A stretch of DNA of 64,000 nucleotides from Paenibacillus bovis (GCF_001421015.2 NZ_CP013023.1:5017001-5081000), one strand, 5' to 3'; positions 17,063 through 26,606 are shown, numbered from the stretch's first letter. Notes: generated from the sequence alone by a model not told the origin. Numbers and translations: made by a program.

Positions 17063-17132
17063 AAAAAAGCTCTTCTGCGGTATCAGCCTCCCTTCTCTCG
17101 AAAGGGAAAGCCAACTTGCAGAAGAGCTTTTA
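17063..17132. terminator. Bidirectional terminator between galU and the qox operon
   Basis: A long stem AAAAAGCTCTTCTGC / GCAGAAGAGCTTTT encloses a smaller CCCTT/AAGGG hairpin; T-runs on both strands. It serves both convergent units. Confidence 0.85.
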
Positions 17133-17188
17133 TTGTATTTCTATACCTGTTCCATAACTGCTTGAGCTATCAAACAGGATCACTCGAA

Positions 17189-17530
17189 TTAGTAACCTAC
17201 GCCGTTGTAAGTCATGATCCAGATCGAACCGGATACGACTACCAATACGATAGCCAGACCGAAGATCAGAGCCATAACGTTCCAGCGCGGTTGGTTACCC
17301 TGACGCTCGCGTACGTGCATGAAGAAGAACAGCTGTACAACGAACTGCAGAATCGCTGTAATCATAATGACAAAGATCGTAGGAATCGGATCCATCATAT
17401 GATTCATAACGACAACCAGTGGAATAATGGTCAGTATAATCGACAGGATGAAGCCGATGATATAAGACTTCAGTGAGCCATGTGCATGAGCTTCGTCATG
17501 TCCGTGTGAATGGTTGGAATGATTCGCCAT
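17189..17530 (-). CDS. qoxD: Cytochrome aa3 quinol oxidase subunit IV QoxD
   Basis: 113 residues, three predicted membrane helices, with AILQFVVQLFFFMHV typical of the CyoD/QoxD family. The N-terminus is His-rich (HSNHSHGHDEAHAHG). It is the last gene of the qox operon, 1 nt after qoxC, and is followed by the strong terminator at 17063-17132. It stabilises assembly of the oxidase. Confidence 0.93.
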   Translation of the reverse strand: MANHSNHSHGHDEAHAHGSLKSYIIGFILSIILTIIPLVVVMNHMMDPIPTIFVIMITAILQFVVQLFFFMHVRERQGNQPRWNVMALIFGLAIVLVVVSGSIWIMTYNGVGY

Positions 17531-17531
17531 G

Positions 17532-18143
17532 TTACATCACCCCCATCAGATATACGACCGACAGCAGGAAGATCCATACTGCGTCCAAAAAGTGCCAGTA
17601 CAAGCTGATTACGTTGATTTTACCGCGTGTTACATCGTTAATACCACGACGGGACAGTTGGATAATCAACAGCAGCATCCATCCCAGACCCATAGAAACG
17701 TGAAGTCCGTGCGTTCCTACCAGTGTAAAGAAGGAGCTCAGGAATGCACTTCCGGAGAAGCCATGGCCTTCATGGATCAGTTTGGCAAACTCATCTACTT
17801 CCAGGTAGATAAAGGCAGCACCCAGAATCCATGTTACAACGAGCCAACCGATCAATTGTTTTACTTTACCTTTGTTCATTGCCAGAACAGCCAGACCACT
17901 TGTAAAACTACTGGTCAAGAGGATGAATGTCTCAGCAATAACACCCGGCATTTCGAAAATATCAGCACCGCTCGGTCCGCCTGCCGTGTTGTGGTGAAGC
18001 ACCACATACGTAGCAAACAGCGTACCGAACAGAATAACGTCTGTGATCAGGAAGATCCAGAAGCCAAGCATTTTTAGCTCTTGCGGATCATGATGTCCAT
18101 GATCGTGATGACCATGATCATTCTGTGATACGGCTTGTGCCAT
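17532..18143 (-). CDS. qoxC: Cytochrome aa3 quinol oxidase subunit III QoxC
   Basis: 203 residues, five predicted helices, matching the short CyoC/QoxC type of subunit III (KMLGFWIFLITDVILFG, FTLVGTHGLHVSMGLGWM). A His-rich head (DHGHHDHGHHDP) precedes the first helix, as in QoxD. Its ATG overlaps the qoxB stop as TAATG, so translation is coupled. Confidence 0.94.
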   Translation of the reverse strand: MAQAVSQNDHGHHDHGHHDPQELKMLGFWIFLITDVILFGTLFATYVVLHHNTAGGPSGADIFEMPGVIAETFILLTSSFTSGLAVLAMNKGKVKQLIGWLVVTWILGAAFIYLEVDEFAKLIHEGHGFSGSAFLSSFFTLVGTHGLHVSMGLGWMLLLIIQLSRRGINDVTRGKINVISLYWHFLDAVWIFLLSVVYLMGVM

Positions 18144-20119
18144 TAAAGTGTCCCCCTTAATGAAGCCTCAGTCTTTTCTACTTCTTCAGCAGGGATGTAG
18201 AAGCCTTCATCATCGTTCATGGAACGCGCAACCAGACATGCCAGGACGCCTGCAAGACCCAGGACTGCCATCCATACCCAGTGGAACGTGAATCCGAAAC
18301 CAGCGATGAAGAAGAAAGTAGAAAATACAATCGGTATACCCGAGTTACTAGGCATGTGAATTGGTTCGTATTTCGGCTTCGCATCTTTCTTCGGAAGCTT
18401 GCCGGCAGCACGACGCTGCTTCTCAACCCACAGCGGATCTCTGCTGTCCACTACAGGTGTAATTGCAAAGTTATACTCTGGCGCCGGGGAAGGAATAGTC
18501 CATTCCAGCGTATGAGCATCCCAGATATCGCCTGTTGTATCTTTTTCGCGATACTTGAAGCTGTAGGCAATCTGGATTGCCTGGAAGATAAATGCGATAC
18601 CCATCAGGTATGCACCGACTGTAGATACCACGTTCAGTGGTCCCCAGCCTGTATCCCAGTCAAACGTACTTACACGACGAGTCATACCCATCAGACCAAG
18701 CAGGTATTGCGGCATGAAACATACGTAGAAACCGATGTTCCAGAACCAGAAGGACCATCTGCCCAATGTCTCGTTCAGCTTGAAGCCGAACATTTTTGGC
18801 CACCAGTAGTACATACCGGCGAAGTAACCAAATACGACACCACCGATCAGAACCTGGTGGAAGTGGGCAATCAGGAAGTAACTGTTGTGATACTGGAAGT
18901 CAGCAGGCGCAACCGCCAGCAGAACCCCTGTCATACCACCGACGATAAAGGCCGGGATAAAAGCAACCGTCCACAGCATCGGCAGATCGAAGCGAATTCG
19001 TCCGCGATACATCGTAAACAGCCAGTTAAAGATTTTAACCCCTGTCGGAATCGCAATCAGCATCGTCGAAATCGCAAAGAATGCGTTGACGTCTGCACCG
19101 GAACCCATTGTGAAGAAATGGTGAGCCCAGGTGAAGAATGATACGAAAGCGATGATCATCATGGCAAATACCATGGATGTGTAACCAAACAGCTTTTTAC
19201 GGGAGAATACGCTGACGACTTCGGAGAAGATACCGAACGCCGGCAGAATAACAATGTATACCTCAGGGTGACCCCACATCCAGATCAAGTTGATATACAT
19301 CATCGGATTACCGCCGCCATCGAGCGTGAAGAAGTGCCCTCCTGCAAAACGGTCAAGGAACAGCAGTGCCAGTGTAACAGTCAAAATTGGGAATGCAAAA
19401 ATAATGATTACACAAGTTGCAAATACCGACCATGTGAACATCGGCATTTTCATCATTGTCATGCCTGGTGCACGCATTTTGATGATAGTTACCAGGAAGT
19501 TGATACCTGTTGCCAGGGAACCGATACCGGAGATCTGAATACCCCAGATATAGAAGTTCTGTCCAGGCCCTGGATTAAATTGAAGTTCCGAGAGCGGCGG
19601 ATAACTCAGCCAGCCCGCATCCGGTGAACCACCGATTACGAACGACAGGTTAAACAGCATCGCACCCAGGAAGAACAGCCAGAAGCTGAGTGAGTTCAGG
19701 AATGGGAATGCGACGTCACGTGCACCAATCTGAAGAGGTACAACGACGTTGAACAAACCGAACATAAATGGCATCGCCATAAAGAGGATCATAACTACGC
19801 CGTGCGTAGTAAATACCTGGTTATAGTGCTCGGGATGCAAAAATTCGAAATTCGGAATCGCCAGCTGTGTCCGCATCATAAGAGCATCGACACCGCCACG
19901 GAACATCATGATGATCGCAGCGAGGATATACATGATACCGATTTTCTTGTGATCGACAGTAGTCAACCAGTTACGCCATAACCATTTCCATTTCTTGAAA
20001 TAGGTTAGTCCCGCAAAGATCGCGATCGTTACCAATGCGATGGATACGTCTGCACCGTAAATCAGCGGGTCACCGGTGACAAAAAATTCTGATGCAAACT
20101 GTTTAATATTCTCGAGCAT
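18143..20119 (-). CDS. qoxB: Cytochrome aa3 quinol oxidase subunit I QoxB
   Basis: 658 residues, about 14-15 membrane helices. This is the catalytic subunit: it binds low-spin haem, haem a3 and CuB, reduces O2 and pumps protons. Signatures include TTHGVVMILF (haem ligand His), GHPEVYIVILPAFG (CuB His and cross-linked Tyr), TWAHHFF (CuB His pair) and NSYFLIAHFHQVLIGG (haem ligands). The length is typical for QoxB. It is the second gene of qoxABCD. Confidence 0.97.
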   Translation of the reverse strand: MLENIKQFASEFFVTGDPLIYGADVSIALVTIAIFAGLTYFKKWKWLWRNWLTTVDHKKIGIMYILAAIIMMFRGGVDALMMRTQLAIPNFEFLHPEHYNQVFTTHGVVMILFMAMPFMFGLFNVVVPLQIGARDVAFPFLNSLSFWLFFLGAMLFNLSFVIGGSPDAGWLSYPPLSELQFNPGPGQNFYIWGIQISGIGSLATGINFLVTIIKMRAPGMTMMKMPMFTWSVFATCVIIIFAFPILTVTLALLFLDRFAGGHFFTLDGGGNPMMYINLIWMWGHPEVYIVILPAFGIFSEVVSVFSRKKLFGYTSMVFAMMIIAFVSFFTWAHHFFTMGSGADVNAFFAISTMLIAIPTGVKIFNWLFTMYRGRIRFDLPMLWTVAFIPAFIVGGMTGVLLAVAPADFQYHNSYFLIAHFHQVLIGGVVFGYFAGMYYWWPKMFGFKLNETLGRWSFWFWNIGFYVCFMPQYLLGLMGMTRRVSTFDWDTGWGPLNVVSTVGAYLMGIAFIFQAIQIAYSFKYREKDTTGDIWDAHTLEWTIPSPAPEYNFAITPVVDSRDPLWVEKQRRAAGKLPKKDAKPKYEPIHMPSNSGIPIVFSTFFFIAGFGFTFHWVWMAVLGLAGVLACLVARSMNDDEGFYIPAEEVEKTEASLRGTL

Positions 20120-20212
20120 CGGGGAGCTCCTTTCACTGTCTTTATACGCTCCGCTTACCGGTACACTGCCTCACGATCGGCAGCCTATCTGCAAGCGGAA
20201 CCTTGATCAAAC

Positions 20213-21247
20213 CTAGTTGTTTGAGCCTTCCTGAGTGTCTGTACCCAGTCCGTCATGCTCATTGTTGGATTTGGTGTCTGTACCCATATCGCTCTGCCCC
20301 TGTTCACTTTCCTTCTCATTGATTTCCGTTTGAGGAGTGGTGTGAGTTGCACGGTTGCTGGTATCAGCCAGACCGCCAGGCAGGTATTTGGTTACGAGTT
20401 GTTGGAACAAATTATCCGGGAATGAGGAGAAGCTTTGCTTTTCAGCAGTTCCTGGAATCGCCAGTGATTGGTAAGTTTCCATTGTCATTGGCTTGGACTC
20501 GGATTTGATTTTCTCTACCCATGCACGATAATCGGCATCGGATACAGCATTTACATCAAATCTCATATCGGCAAAGTGCTCACCGCTAAAGTTCGCTCCT
20601 GAACCGAAATAGGTTCCCGGATGATCGGCCTGCATGTACAGGGTCATCGCCATACCGGACATCGTGTAAATCTGACCGGCCAGCTGCGGTACCCAGAAAG
20701 AGTTCATCGGCGCATCGGCTGTCAGTTCAAAACGGATTGGTGTATCTTCCGGAATTGTCACGGAGTTCACAGTGGCAATATTTTCTTCCGGGTTAAAGAA
20801 CACCCATTTCCAATCCAGTGAAACAACCTGGATAGTGACTGGTTTCTTCTCGGACTTGAGAGCCACGGAAGGTTCCAGGGCATACGTGTAACGAACAGTT
20901 ACGACAGCCAGTATAAAGATAACAACGATCGGAATGCCCCACCAGATGGTTTCAAGCAAATTGTTGTGGCTGAAATCCGGATCGTATTTGGCCTTTCTGC
21001 CTGGCTTGTCACGATACCTCCATACAATAATAAAAGCAATTATTGTCGTCGGCACGATAACGATTGCCGTCAGAATCGTAGAAATGACGATTAAGTCCCG
21101 CTGTCCTTCTGCAATAGGTCCTTTCGGGTTAAGAACGAAATAGTTGCCTGTACCGGCAAACAACGCCCAAACCGTCAGGGCCAGTGACAGAACGGTCACA
21201 ATCAGAACAACCCATTTCATAAGGCGCGAACCTGGTTTTTTGCTCAT
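20213..21247 (-). CDS. qoxA: Quinol oxidase subunit II QoxA (no CuA site)
   Basis: 344 residues: N-terminal membrane helices (about 10-33 and 53-76) and an outer cupredoxin domain. Where cytochrome c oxidases have the CuA motif CSELCG, this protein reads ANFSGEHFADMRF, with no cysteines, so it takes electrons from quinol. The N-terminal segment ALTVWALFAGTGNY has no lipobox Cys, unlike B. subtilis QoxA. The ATG at 21247 follows AAAGGGG; the longer frame to 21301 has no ribosome site. The charged tail after about residue 300 is low complexity. Confidence 0.95.
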   Translation of the reverse strand: MSKKPGSRLMKWVVLIVTVLSLALTVWALFAGTGNYFVLNPKGPIAEGQRDLIVISTILTAIVIVPTTIIAFIIVWRYRDKPGRKAKYDPDFSHNNLLETIWWGIPIVVIFILAVVTVRYTYALEPSVALKSEKKPVTIQVVSLDWKWVFFNPEENIATVNSVTIPEDTPIRFELTADAPMNSFWVPQLAGQIYTMSGMAMTLYMQADHPGTYFGSGANFSGEHFADMRFDVNAVSDADYRAWVEKIKSESKPMTMETYQSLAIPGTAEKQSFSSFPDNLFQQLVTKYLPGGLADTSNRATHTTPQTEINEKESEQGQSDMGTDTKSNNEHDGLGTDTQEGSNN

Positions 21248-21383
21248 CTTGATCCCCTTTCTCACATAACGCTTATGACGTTCATAATATTGAAACCACA
21301 CATTCCTATGTTAACACTAAGTGTGCTTTTTGCGTATCCATAGGACGTGTAAATTTCGGTTTTTTTTAGCTTGTTAACAAATC

Positions 21384-21422
21384 TGTCAATTTATTAGCAA
21401 GCGGAAGTGAATGTTTTCACAT
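21384..21422 (-). promoter_or_regulatory. qoxA promoter region with a Rex-like operator
   Basis: GTGAA-TGTT-TTCAC (21407-21420) has the perfect core of the Rex site TTGTGAA-N4-TTCACAA; within the full 18-mer at 21405-21422, 11 of 14 defined positions match. On the minus strand a consensus -35 TTGACA (21384-21389) lies 15 bp downstream of it, pointing to qoxA; the -10 is not clear. Rex senses NADH/NAD+ and regulates respiratory genes. Confidence 0.55.
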
Positions 21423-21452
21423 TATTTAAAGATTAACATATATTTACTCCGT

Positions 21453-21491
21453 AAAAAAGCCCCTTCAAGAACAAATTCTCAAAGGAGCTGC
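21453..21491 (-). terminator. Terminator after the 94-residue membrane protein gene
   Basis: On the minus strand a 14-bp stem (AGCTCCTTTGAGAA with TTCTTGAAGGGGCT, G-U pairs allowed) and a 4-nt loop are followed by TTTTTT. Confidence 0.75.
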
Positions 21492-21513
21492 TATTTAATT
21501 GTAAGCAGGACAG

Positions 21514-21798
21514 TTAGTCTTCTTTGATTCCGTCCTTGCCTTCGTCGCTTCGTGCCTGCATCGAACCGAAGGATTTACCAATAAAGTAAATAAACGTTGC
21601 TGCTACGAGACAGCCAATTCCGCCCATCAATCCCATATTGTTGTCATTAAACGGCTGAAGATTGAAAATGATCAAAAAGACACCTACCGCACATACCACC
21701 CATGATACGATGGTGAGCGCTCTGCTCATTGCGTAAGTATTATGTCTTGGTGAATGATTGCGGGGCGAATTGGAATGCCCTTTGCTGTTAGTAGCCAT
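21514..21798 (-). CDS. Small two-helix membrane protein, function unknown
   Basis: 94 residues: a polar, His/Asn/Ser-rich head of about 27 residues (GHSNSPRNHSPRHNT), then two membrane helices (about 28-48 and 57-78) and an acidic tail. The ATG at 21798 is 8 nt after AAAGGGGAG; a GTG three codons earlier is too close to that site. Placed upstream of qoxABCD in the same direction but with its own terminator, so a link to the oxidase is only suggested by position. Confidence 0.65.
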   Translation of the reverse strand: MATNSKGHSNSPRNHSPRHNTYAMSRALTIVSWVVCAVGVFLIIFNLQPFNDNNMGLMGGIGCLVAATFIYFIGKSFGSMQARSDEGKDGIKED

Positions 21799-21975
21799 AT
21801 CTTCCACTCCCCTTTCATGATTGTGATTCTGGTCCGTCTACCGGTTAGTTTGTTCATAGTAGCGTTTGTATGACGTTAGTATGATATAGAGCTTATTACC
21901 ACAAAAGCATGGGTTTGATTCGCTTTACCTGCTTTTCCCTTAAAATATTTGGTAACTTGGCATCAAATGAACCGG

Positions 21976-22033
21976 AAAAGCCGGCATTTCGCGGCTATAG
22001 GCACAGACCTATCTGCGAAACGCCGGCTTTTTG
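21976..22033 (-). terminator. Terminator of bglA
   Basis: AAAAGCCGGC-(A)-TTTCGC pairs with GCGAAA-(C)-GCCGGCTTTTT; on the minus strand it ends in a TTTT run. Confidence 0.85.
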
Positions 22034-22068
22034 AATACCGACCCGAACTAACAACTATATTTATGCAA

Positions 22069-23412
22069 TCAGCGTGTCTCCATCCAGTTGTTGCGAACTA
22101 CATTCTGATACCAATAGTAGCTTTCTTTTGGTGTGCGCTCTAGCGTACGGAAATCGACATGGATCAATCCAAACCGCATCTTGTAGCCTTCTGCCCATTC
22201 AAAGTTATCCATCAGCGACCACGCCATATAACCCTTGAGCTGAATACCATCATTGATTGCACGGTGTACCTGCGCAATATGCTGCTGCAGATACTGGGTG
22301 CGCAGCGTATCATTGACCATTCCGTCTACGGGGCCGTCATTTACACAGGCGCCATTCTCGGTAATGTAGATATCGACATTACCGTATTTTTGCAAATAGT
22401 GCAGTACATCATACAGACCGGTTGCATCGATCGGCCAGCCGATATCGGTCTTGAACAGCCCCATATCTACCTCTTCGCTCTGCAGATAGCCGGCTTCCGG
22501 ATGATAACGATTCACCGATGGATGATAGTAGTTAATGCCGAGCAGATCAATCGGCTGGGCAATTATCTCCATATCTCCATCCTGTACCGGCGGCTGCGCA
22601 CCTGCCTGCAGGAACCATTCATACAGAGAATCCGGATAGCTGCATTTGTAGATCGGATCGAGGAACCAGTCGGCATAGACTTCGATGTTACGGTCGCAGG
22701 CTGCGCGATCTTCCGGGCTTTTGCTGTACGGAACCGCCCAGGCTACATTCGGTGCAATCCCGATCTGACCTTCGAGCTGCATATCCCGGAACAATTTTAC
22801 GGAGTGGCCGTGAGCGACGAGCAGATGGTGACCTACATTCAGCGCGATCTGCAGATCCTGGTTGCCCGGCGCATGCTTGCCTTCCAGATTGGACAGGAAA
22901 GCAATACACCACGGCTCATTAAAGGTAAGCCAGAATTTGATTTTACCGGAGAACTCACGGAACATTACTTCTGCGTATTTGACAAAAGCATCTATTGTAC
23001 GGCGATTCTCCCAGCCACCATCATCCTGCAGCGTCTGCGGCAGATCCCAGTGGTACAGTGTACAGAAAGGAACAATGCCTGCATCCAGCAGACAGTCAAC
23101 GAGCCGATGATAGAAATCGATTCCTTCCTGATTCACTTCTCCATCGCCATCCGGAATAATACGTGACCAGGCTACCGAGAAGCGGTAAGTCTGGATGCCC
23201 AGCTCTTTCATAAGCAGAATATCTTCTTCATAGCGATGATAGCTGTCGCAGGCAATATTGCCGTTATGTCCATCAAACACTTTACCCGGTGTATGTGCAA
23301 AGGTATCCCAGATCGACAGGCCGCGTCCGCCTTCCTGATAAGCGCCCTCGATCTGATAGGCTGCGGTAGCTGTACCCCACATAAAGTCTTTGGGAAATTG
23401 GAAAATAGTCAT
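22069..23412 (-). CDS. bglA: GH1 beta-glucosidase (BglA-like)
   Basis: 447 residues, the full length of a (beta/alpha)8 GH1 enzyme. N-terminus FMWGTATAAYQIEGAYQEGGRG, acid/base Glu166 in WLTFNEPWCI, nucleophile Glu near 352 in YITENGA, and aglycone-site MAWSLMDNFEWAEGY. It resembles P. polymyxa BglA throughout as I remember it, including the ends (MTIFQFP... and VVRNNWMETR). No signal peptide, so it cleaves imported beta-glucosides in the cytoplasm. It is the last gene of the glycan locus, 507 bp after the GH95 gene, and has its own promoter. Confidence 0.94.
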   Translation of the reverse strand: MTIFQFPKDFMWGTATAAYQIEGAYQEGGRGLSIWDTFAHTPGKVFDGHNGNIACDSYHRYEEDILLMKELGIQTYRFSVAWSRIIPDGDGEVNQEGIDFYHRLVDCLLDAGIVPFCTLYHWDLPQTLQDDGGWENRRTIDAFVKYAEVMFREFSGKIKFWLTFNEPWCIAFLSNLEGKHAPGNQDLQIALNVGHHLLVAHGHSVKLFRDMQLEGQIGIAPNVAWAVPYSKSPEDRAACDRNIEVYADWFLDPIYKCSYPDSLYEWFLQAGAQPPVQDGDMEIIAQPIDLLGINYYHPSVNRYHPEAGYLQSEEVDMGLFKTDIGWPIDATGLYDVLHYLQKYGNVDIYITENGACVNDGPVDGMVNDTLRTQYLQQHIAQVHRAINDGIQLKGYMAWSLMDNFEWAEGYKMRFGLIHVDFRTLERTPKESYYWYQNVVRNNWMETR

Positions 23413-23456
23413 GTTTTGTGCCTCCTGTATGGTGGTTGGGTAGAATATTCCTTTAT

Positions 23457-23519
23457 CCTGTTTTCGACTGTGCTGCTGGAGTCGAAAACAGGTATACGCT
23501 TACATTTGCTTACATTATA
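23457..23519 (-). promoter_or_regulatory. bglA promoter, cre-like site and 5' leader inverted repeat
   Basis: Minus strand -10 TATAAT (23514-23519); a cre-like sequence TGTAAGCGTATACC (23491-23504, 12 of 14 positions) around the start point; then a perfect 13-bp inverted repeat CCTGTTTTCGACT / AGTCGAAAACAGG (23457-23469 and 23480-23492) about 45 bp before the ATG. No T-run follows the repeat, so it is an operator or mRNA structure rather than a terminator. Confidence 0.5.
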
Positions 23520-23625
23520 GTGTAGCGATGAAGCTTCTAAAAGGATGTAACTTATGTTTCATGGTACGGAAATTCAAGGACTTTACGGGGTGCGTTGTCT
23601 GACTGCTATAGGCATCATCCACTTC

Positions 23626-23734
23626 GGAAAGGTATAAGAGCACGCCCTCCGGTTAAGCCTGGAGATCTTTTACTTGGAAAAGGGAACGAAGATCTCCAGG
23701 CTTAAATGTCGGTTGTTGCTCTTATTTCCTTTCC
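23626..23734 (+). repeat. Structured intergenic repeat element, copy 1
   Basis: 109 bp with two nested helices. Outer: GGAAAGG and ATAAGAGC pair with GCTCTTAT and CCTTTCC. Inner: a perfect 17-bp stem (23653-23669 with 23689-23705) and a 19-nt loop. Between them lies an internal loop, ACGCCCTCCGG on one side and ATGTCGGTTGTT on the other. Homologous elements occur at 42231-42338 and, inverted, at 42784-42890. It lies between GH95 and bglA. Confidence 0.8.
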
Positions 23735-23919
23735 TGCGTTCTGTGCTTGGAGCTTGGTGGTCGTTTTGCAGGTTTGTTGCAGAGTCTTTAGTAATTTTGT
23801 AATCGCTTTGTTGATGTACAGGTCTATGAATTTGTAAGTTATTGGTTTTGCAGGTTTGTACATTTAATGAGGTTAGGGGATAACAGATGTTATTACTGTG
23901 CTGATAGACGTTGACGTCA

Positions 23920-26505
23920 TTATAATATTTGTACCTCCAGTGTATAGCGTTGCCCTGCTTTCATGGGCAGTTCCAGCCGGTGTTCATCGGAATGCTTGGC
24001 TACAGTCGATTTTGCTGGAGTTATTTGGGTTTGAGTTGAAAATATGGCTTTCTCCTTTAGAGTAGCTGAGACAGGGCTATGCTCTGACAGCATGAGTGCT
24101 GTTGGAGAGAGTATGCTGCATACGGTATCGTTATCCGATACGATGATGGCAGATACCAGTTCGCCTTCTTGCCAGTTCAGATCGACGGTGTATCCGCCGC
24201 GGGCGCGCAGGCCGGTTACTTTGCCATTGGACCAGGTTTTTGGCAGGGCGGGCAGCAGATGTAGTTCATTCAGATGACTTTGCAGCAGCATCTCGGCGAT
24301 ACCGGCAGTTCCGCCAAAGTTGCCATCGATCTGGAAGGGAGGATGGGCATCGAACAGATTCGGATAGGTGGAGCGTGCCAACAGTGTATGCACAAAATGA
24401 TACGCCTGTTCTCCATCGAGCAACCGGGAATACAGATTGATCAGCCAGGCACAGCTCCATCCGGTATGACCCCCTCCATGGGCAATCCGTCGTTCCAGCG
24501 AGATACGTGCGGCTTCTACCAGCTCCGGTGTCTCATAGCGGTTAATTTCCCGTCCGGGATACAGTCCGTACAGATGGGATACGTGCCGATGACCTGGTTC
24601 ATATTCTTCATAATCTTCATACCATTCCTGCAGCTGTCCATGCTGTCCGATATGGAAAGGATACAATCGGTTTGCTGCTTCCTGCAGCTGAGCAGCCAGC
24701 TCCTCGTCGCTTCCCAGCAGCGCAGATGCTTCGATACAATGCATGAACAATTCGCGGATCAGTGTCATATCCATAGTGGAAGCCGCGGATGTGCTGCATG
24801 GCTGGCCGGAAGAGGTTTTGAATTTATTTTCCGGCGAAGTGGATGGTACGGTGATCAGGTAACCCTGTCTGTCCTCTACCAGCCAGTCCAGCGCAAATCT
24901 CGCCGCTTCCCGCATTACCGGATAGCCGGTCTCACGCAGGAATTCCATATTTCCAGTAAAAGCATAATGCTCCCACAGATGTGCACACAGCCACACTCCG
25001 CCCATCGGCCAAAATGCCCAGCTGGCGTCGCCACCTGTCGGAAGTGCCGATCTCCACAGGTCGGTATTATGATGTGCAGTCCAGCCGCTGGCACCATACC
25101 GCTGCTGTGCTACCTGACGACCGGTATGACTCAGCTCCTCGATCAGATCGAATAGCGGCTGATGACATTCGCCCAGACCGCATACTTCGGCAGGCCAATA
25201 ATTCATTTGTACATTGATATTGGTCGTGTAATCACTGTTCCAAGGCGGCTGTACATGCGGATTCCAGATTCCCTGCAGATTGGCAGCCTGATCTCCCGGA
25301 CGCGAGCAGGCAATCAGCAGATAACGTCCATAATGGAAATACAGAGCTTCCAGCTGAGGATCTATACTTCCCTGCCGGTACTGTTCCAACCGTTCATCTG
25401 TAGGCAGCTCAACCCTCTGACGTGTACTCTTGTCTTCGGCTCTATGCTGTTCCGCTAGGGAAGAGTACAGCTCCAGCTCTACCCGGTCAAACAACTGCTG
25501 ATGATCCTGTTGATGAGCGGCTGTCAGTTCTGCCCAGCTGTATGCTGCCGCTTCCTGCAGACGCTCCGCACATTCTTCATCCAAATGGCGCCCTACACTC
25601 CCAGGCTGCCGGTCATACCCGTCAAAGTCAGTAACCGCCGCCAGCAACACAATCAGTTCGGCAGTATCCTTTACATAGAGTTGCCCATCCCGTATCTCCA
25701 ACTGTCCTCCAGAGAGCTGTACACGGGCATGTACCTGAAAATGAATACCCTGCTGCTCCTCCTCCCGATAAGGATAGGACTTGTACCCATCCCGATAACG
25801 CTTCAAATCGGGAGCATCATCCGCATATGCTGCATCGAAACCAGCCTGGTCACACTCTAACTCGACACCTTCTCGATAATGTATTACATCAGGTTCTACC
25901 TCATACTTTTCCATATCCGGATATACATATCCGTGCATCCGCAATTCCTGCGACTCCAGATAAAGTTGATGCGGCTGTATGCTGCGCAGCCTGATTACCG
26001 CACTGAACGGTGTACCGTCCATGCTGCCCATTCGATAAGCCATTACCTGATGCGGACGGCTAACCAGCACTTCGCGCTGCATCGGTTGTCCATTCGTCGT
26101 CCAGTATGTACGTGCTATCGCTTCCCGGATATCCAGTTCACGATAATAGTCAGACAGTTCTCCCTCCGGGCTGATGTACTCTATCTCCAGATCGCCCAAT
26201 GGCTGATAGGCTTCCACGTCTTTGCCCAGCATCCGTGTATTGATTTGTTCCTGCGCTTCGTCCAGTTGACCATCCAGAATCAGCTGCCGCACAGTATTCA
26301 GCTCGCCTGGATCACTGGCTGGTATATCCTGCTGCGGCCTGCCGGACCATAATGTATCTTCATTTAATTGAATCCGGTCGTTAAAGGCTCCGCCGAATAC
26401 CATGCCTCCGAGTCGTCCATTGCCTATAGGGAGCGCTTCTTCCCATACACTCGCCGGACGGTTATACCACAATGACCACGGGGAATACTGCTTCGATGTA
26501 TTCAT
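23920..26505 (-). CDS. GH95 glycoside hydrolase (alpha-L-fucosidase type)
   Basis: 861 residues, no signal peptide, so cytoplasmic. N-terminal domain [20 protein letters not shown], then LGGMVFGG and [14 protein letters not shown], which open nearly all GH95 proteins; the (alpha/alpha)6 barrel contains [28 protein letters not shown]-like [14 protein letters not shown] and [14 protein letters not shown]; the C-terminal part has [22 protein letters not shown]95 members remove alpha-1,2-fucose or alpha-galactose. AAAGGTGTG precedes the ATG. It is co-directional with the upstream ABC importer, whose cargo is probably a fucosylated or galactosylated plant oligosaccharide. Confidence 0.92.
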   Translation of the reverse strand: MNTSKQYSPWSLWYNRPASVWEEALPIGNGRLGGMVFGGAFNDRIQLNEDTLWSGRPQQDIPASDPGELNTVRQLILDGQLDEAQEQINTRMLGKDVEAYQPLGDLEIEYISPEGELSDYYRELDIREAIARTYWTTNGQPMQREVLVSRPHQVMAYRMGSMDGTPFSAVIRLRSIQPHQLYLESQELRMHGYVYPDMEKYEVEPDVIHYREGVELECDQAGFDAAYADDAPDLKRYRDGYKSYPYREEEQQGIHFQVHARVQLSGGQLEIRDGQLYVKDTAELIVLLAAVTDFDGYDRQPGSVGRHLDEECAERLQEAAAYSWAELTAAHQQDHQQLFDRVELELYSSLAEQHRAEDKSTRQRVELPTDERLEQYRQGSIDPQLEALYFHYGRYLLIACSRPGDQAANLQGIWNPHVQPPWNSDYTTNINVQMNYWPAEVCGLGECHQPLFDLIEELSHTGRQVAQQRYGASGWTAHHNTDLWRSALPTGGDASWAFWPMGGVWLCAHLWEHYAFTGNMEFLRETGYPVMREAARFALDWLVEDRQGYLITVPSTSPENKFKTSSGQPCSTSAASTMDMTLIRELFMHCIEASALLGSDEELAAQLQEAANRLYPFHIGQHGQLQEWYEDYEEYEPGHRHVSHLYGLYPGREINRYETPELVEAARISLERRIAHGGGHTGWSCAWLINLYSRLLDGEQAYHFVHTLLARSTYPNLFDAHPPFQIDGNFGGTAGIAEMLLQSHLNELHLLPALPKTWSNGKVTGLRARGGYTVDLNWQEGELVSAIIVSDNDTVCSILSPTALMLSEHSPVSATLKEKAIFSTQTQITPAKSTVAKHSDEHRLELPMKAGQRYTLEVQIL

Positions 26506-26552
26506 GCCAACACACCTTTCTGTTCCACTGATTTCTACTATTATAAAAATAT

Positions 26553-26586
26553 AAAAAAGGGAGCTCCTCTACAGGAGCCCCCTTTG
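26553..26586 (-). terminator. Terminator after the downstream binding-protein gene
   Basis: AAAGGGAGCTCCT, loop CTAC, AGGAGCCCCCTTT; on the minus strand followed by TTTTTT. Implies GH95 needs read-through or its own promoter in the 47 bp up to its start. Confidence 0.8.
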
Positions 26587-26606
26587 TGTATCGGCTGGCG
26601 GCTTGC

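Noticed and set aside
23457..23492. LicT/BglG-type RAT antiterminator before bglA
   Set aside because: The sequence does not resemble the RAT consensus and no terminator follows it.
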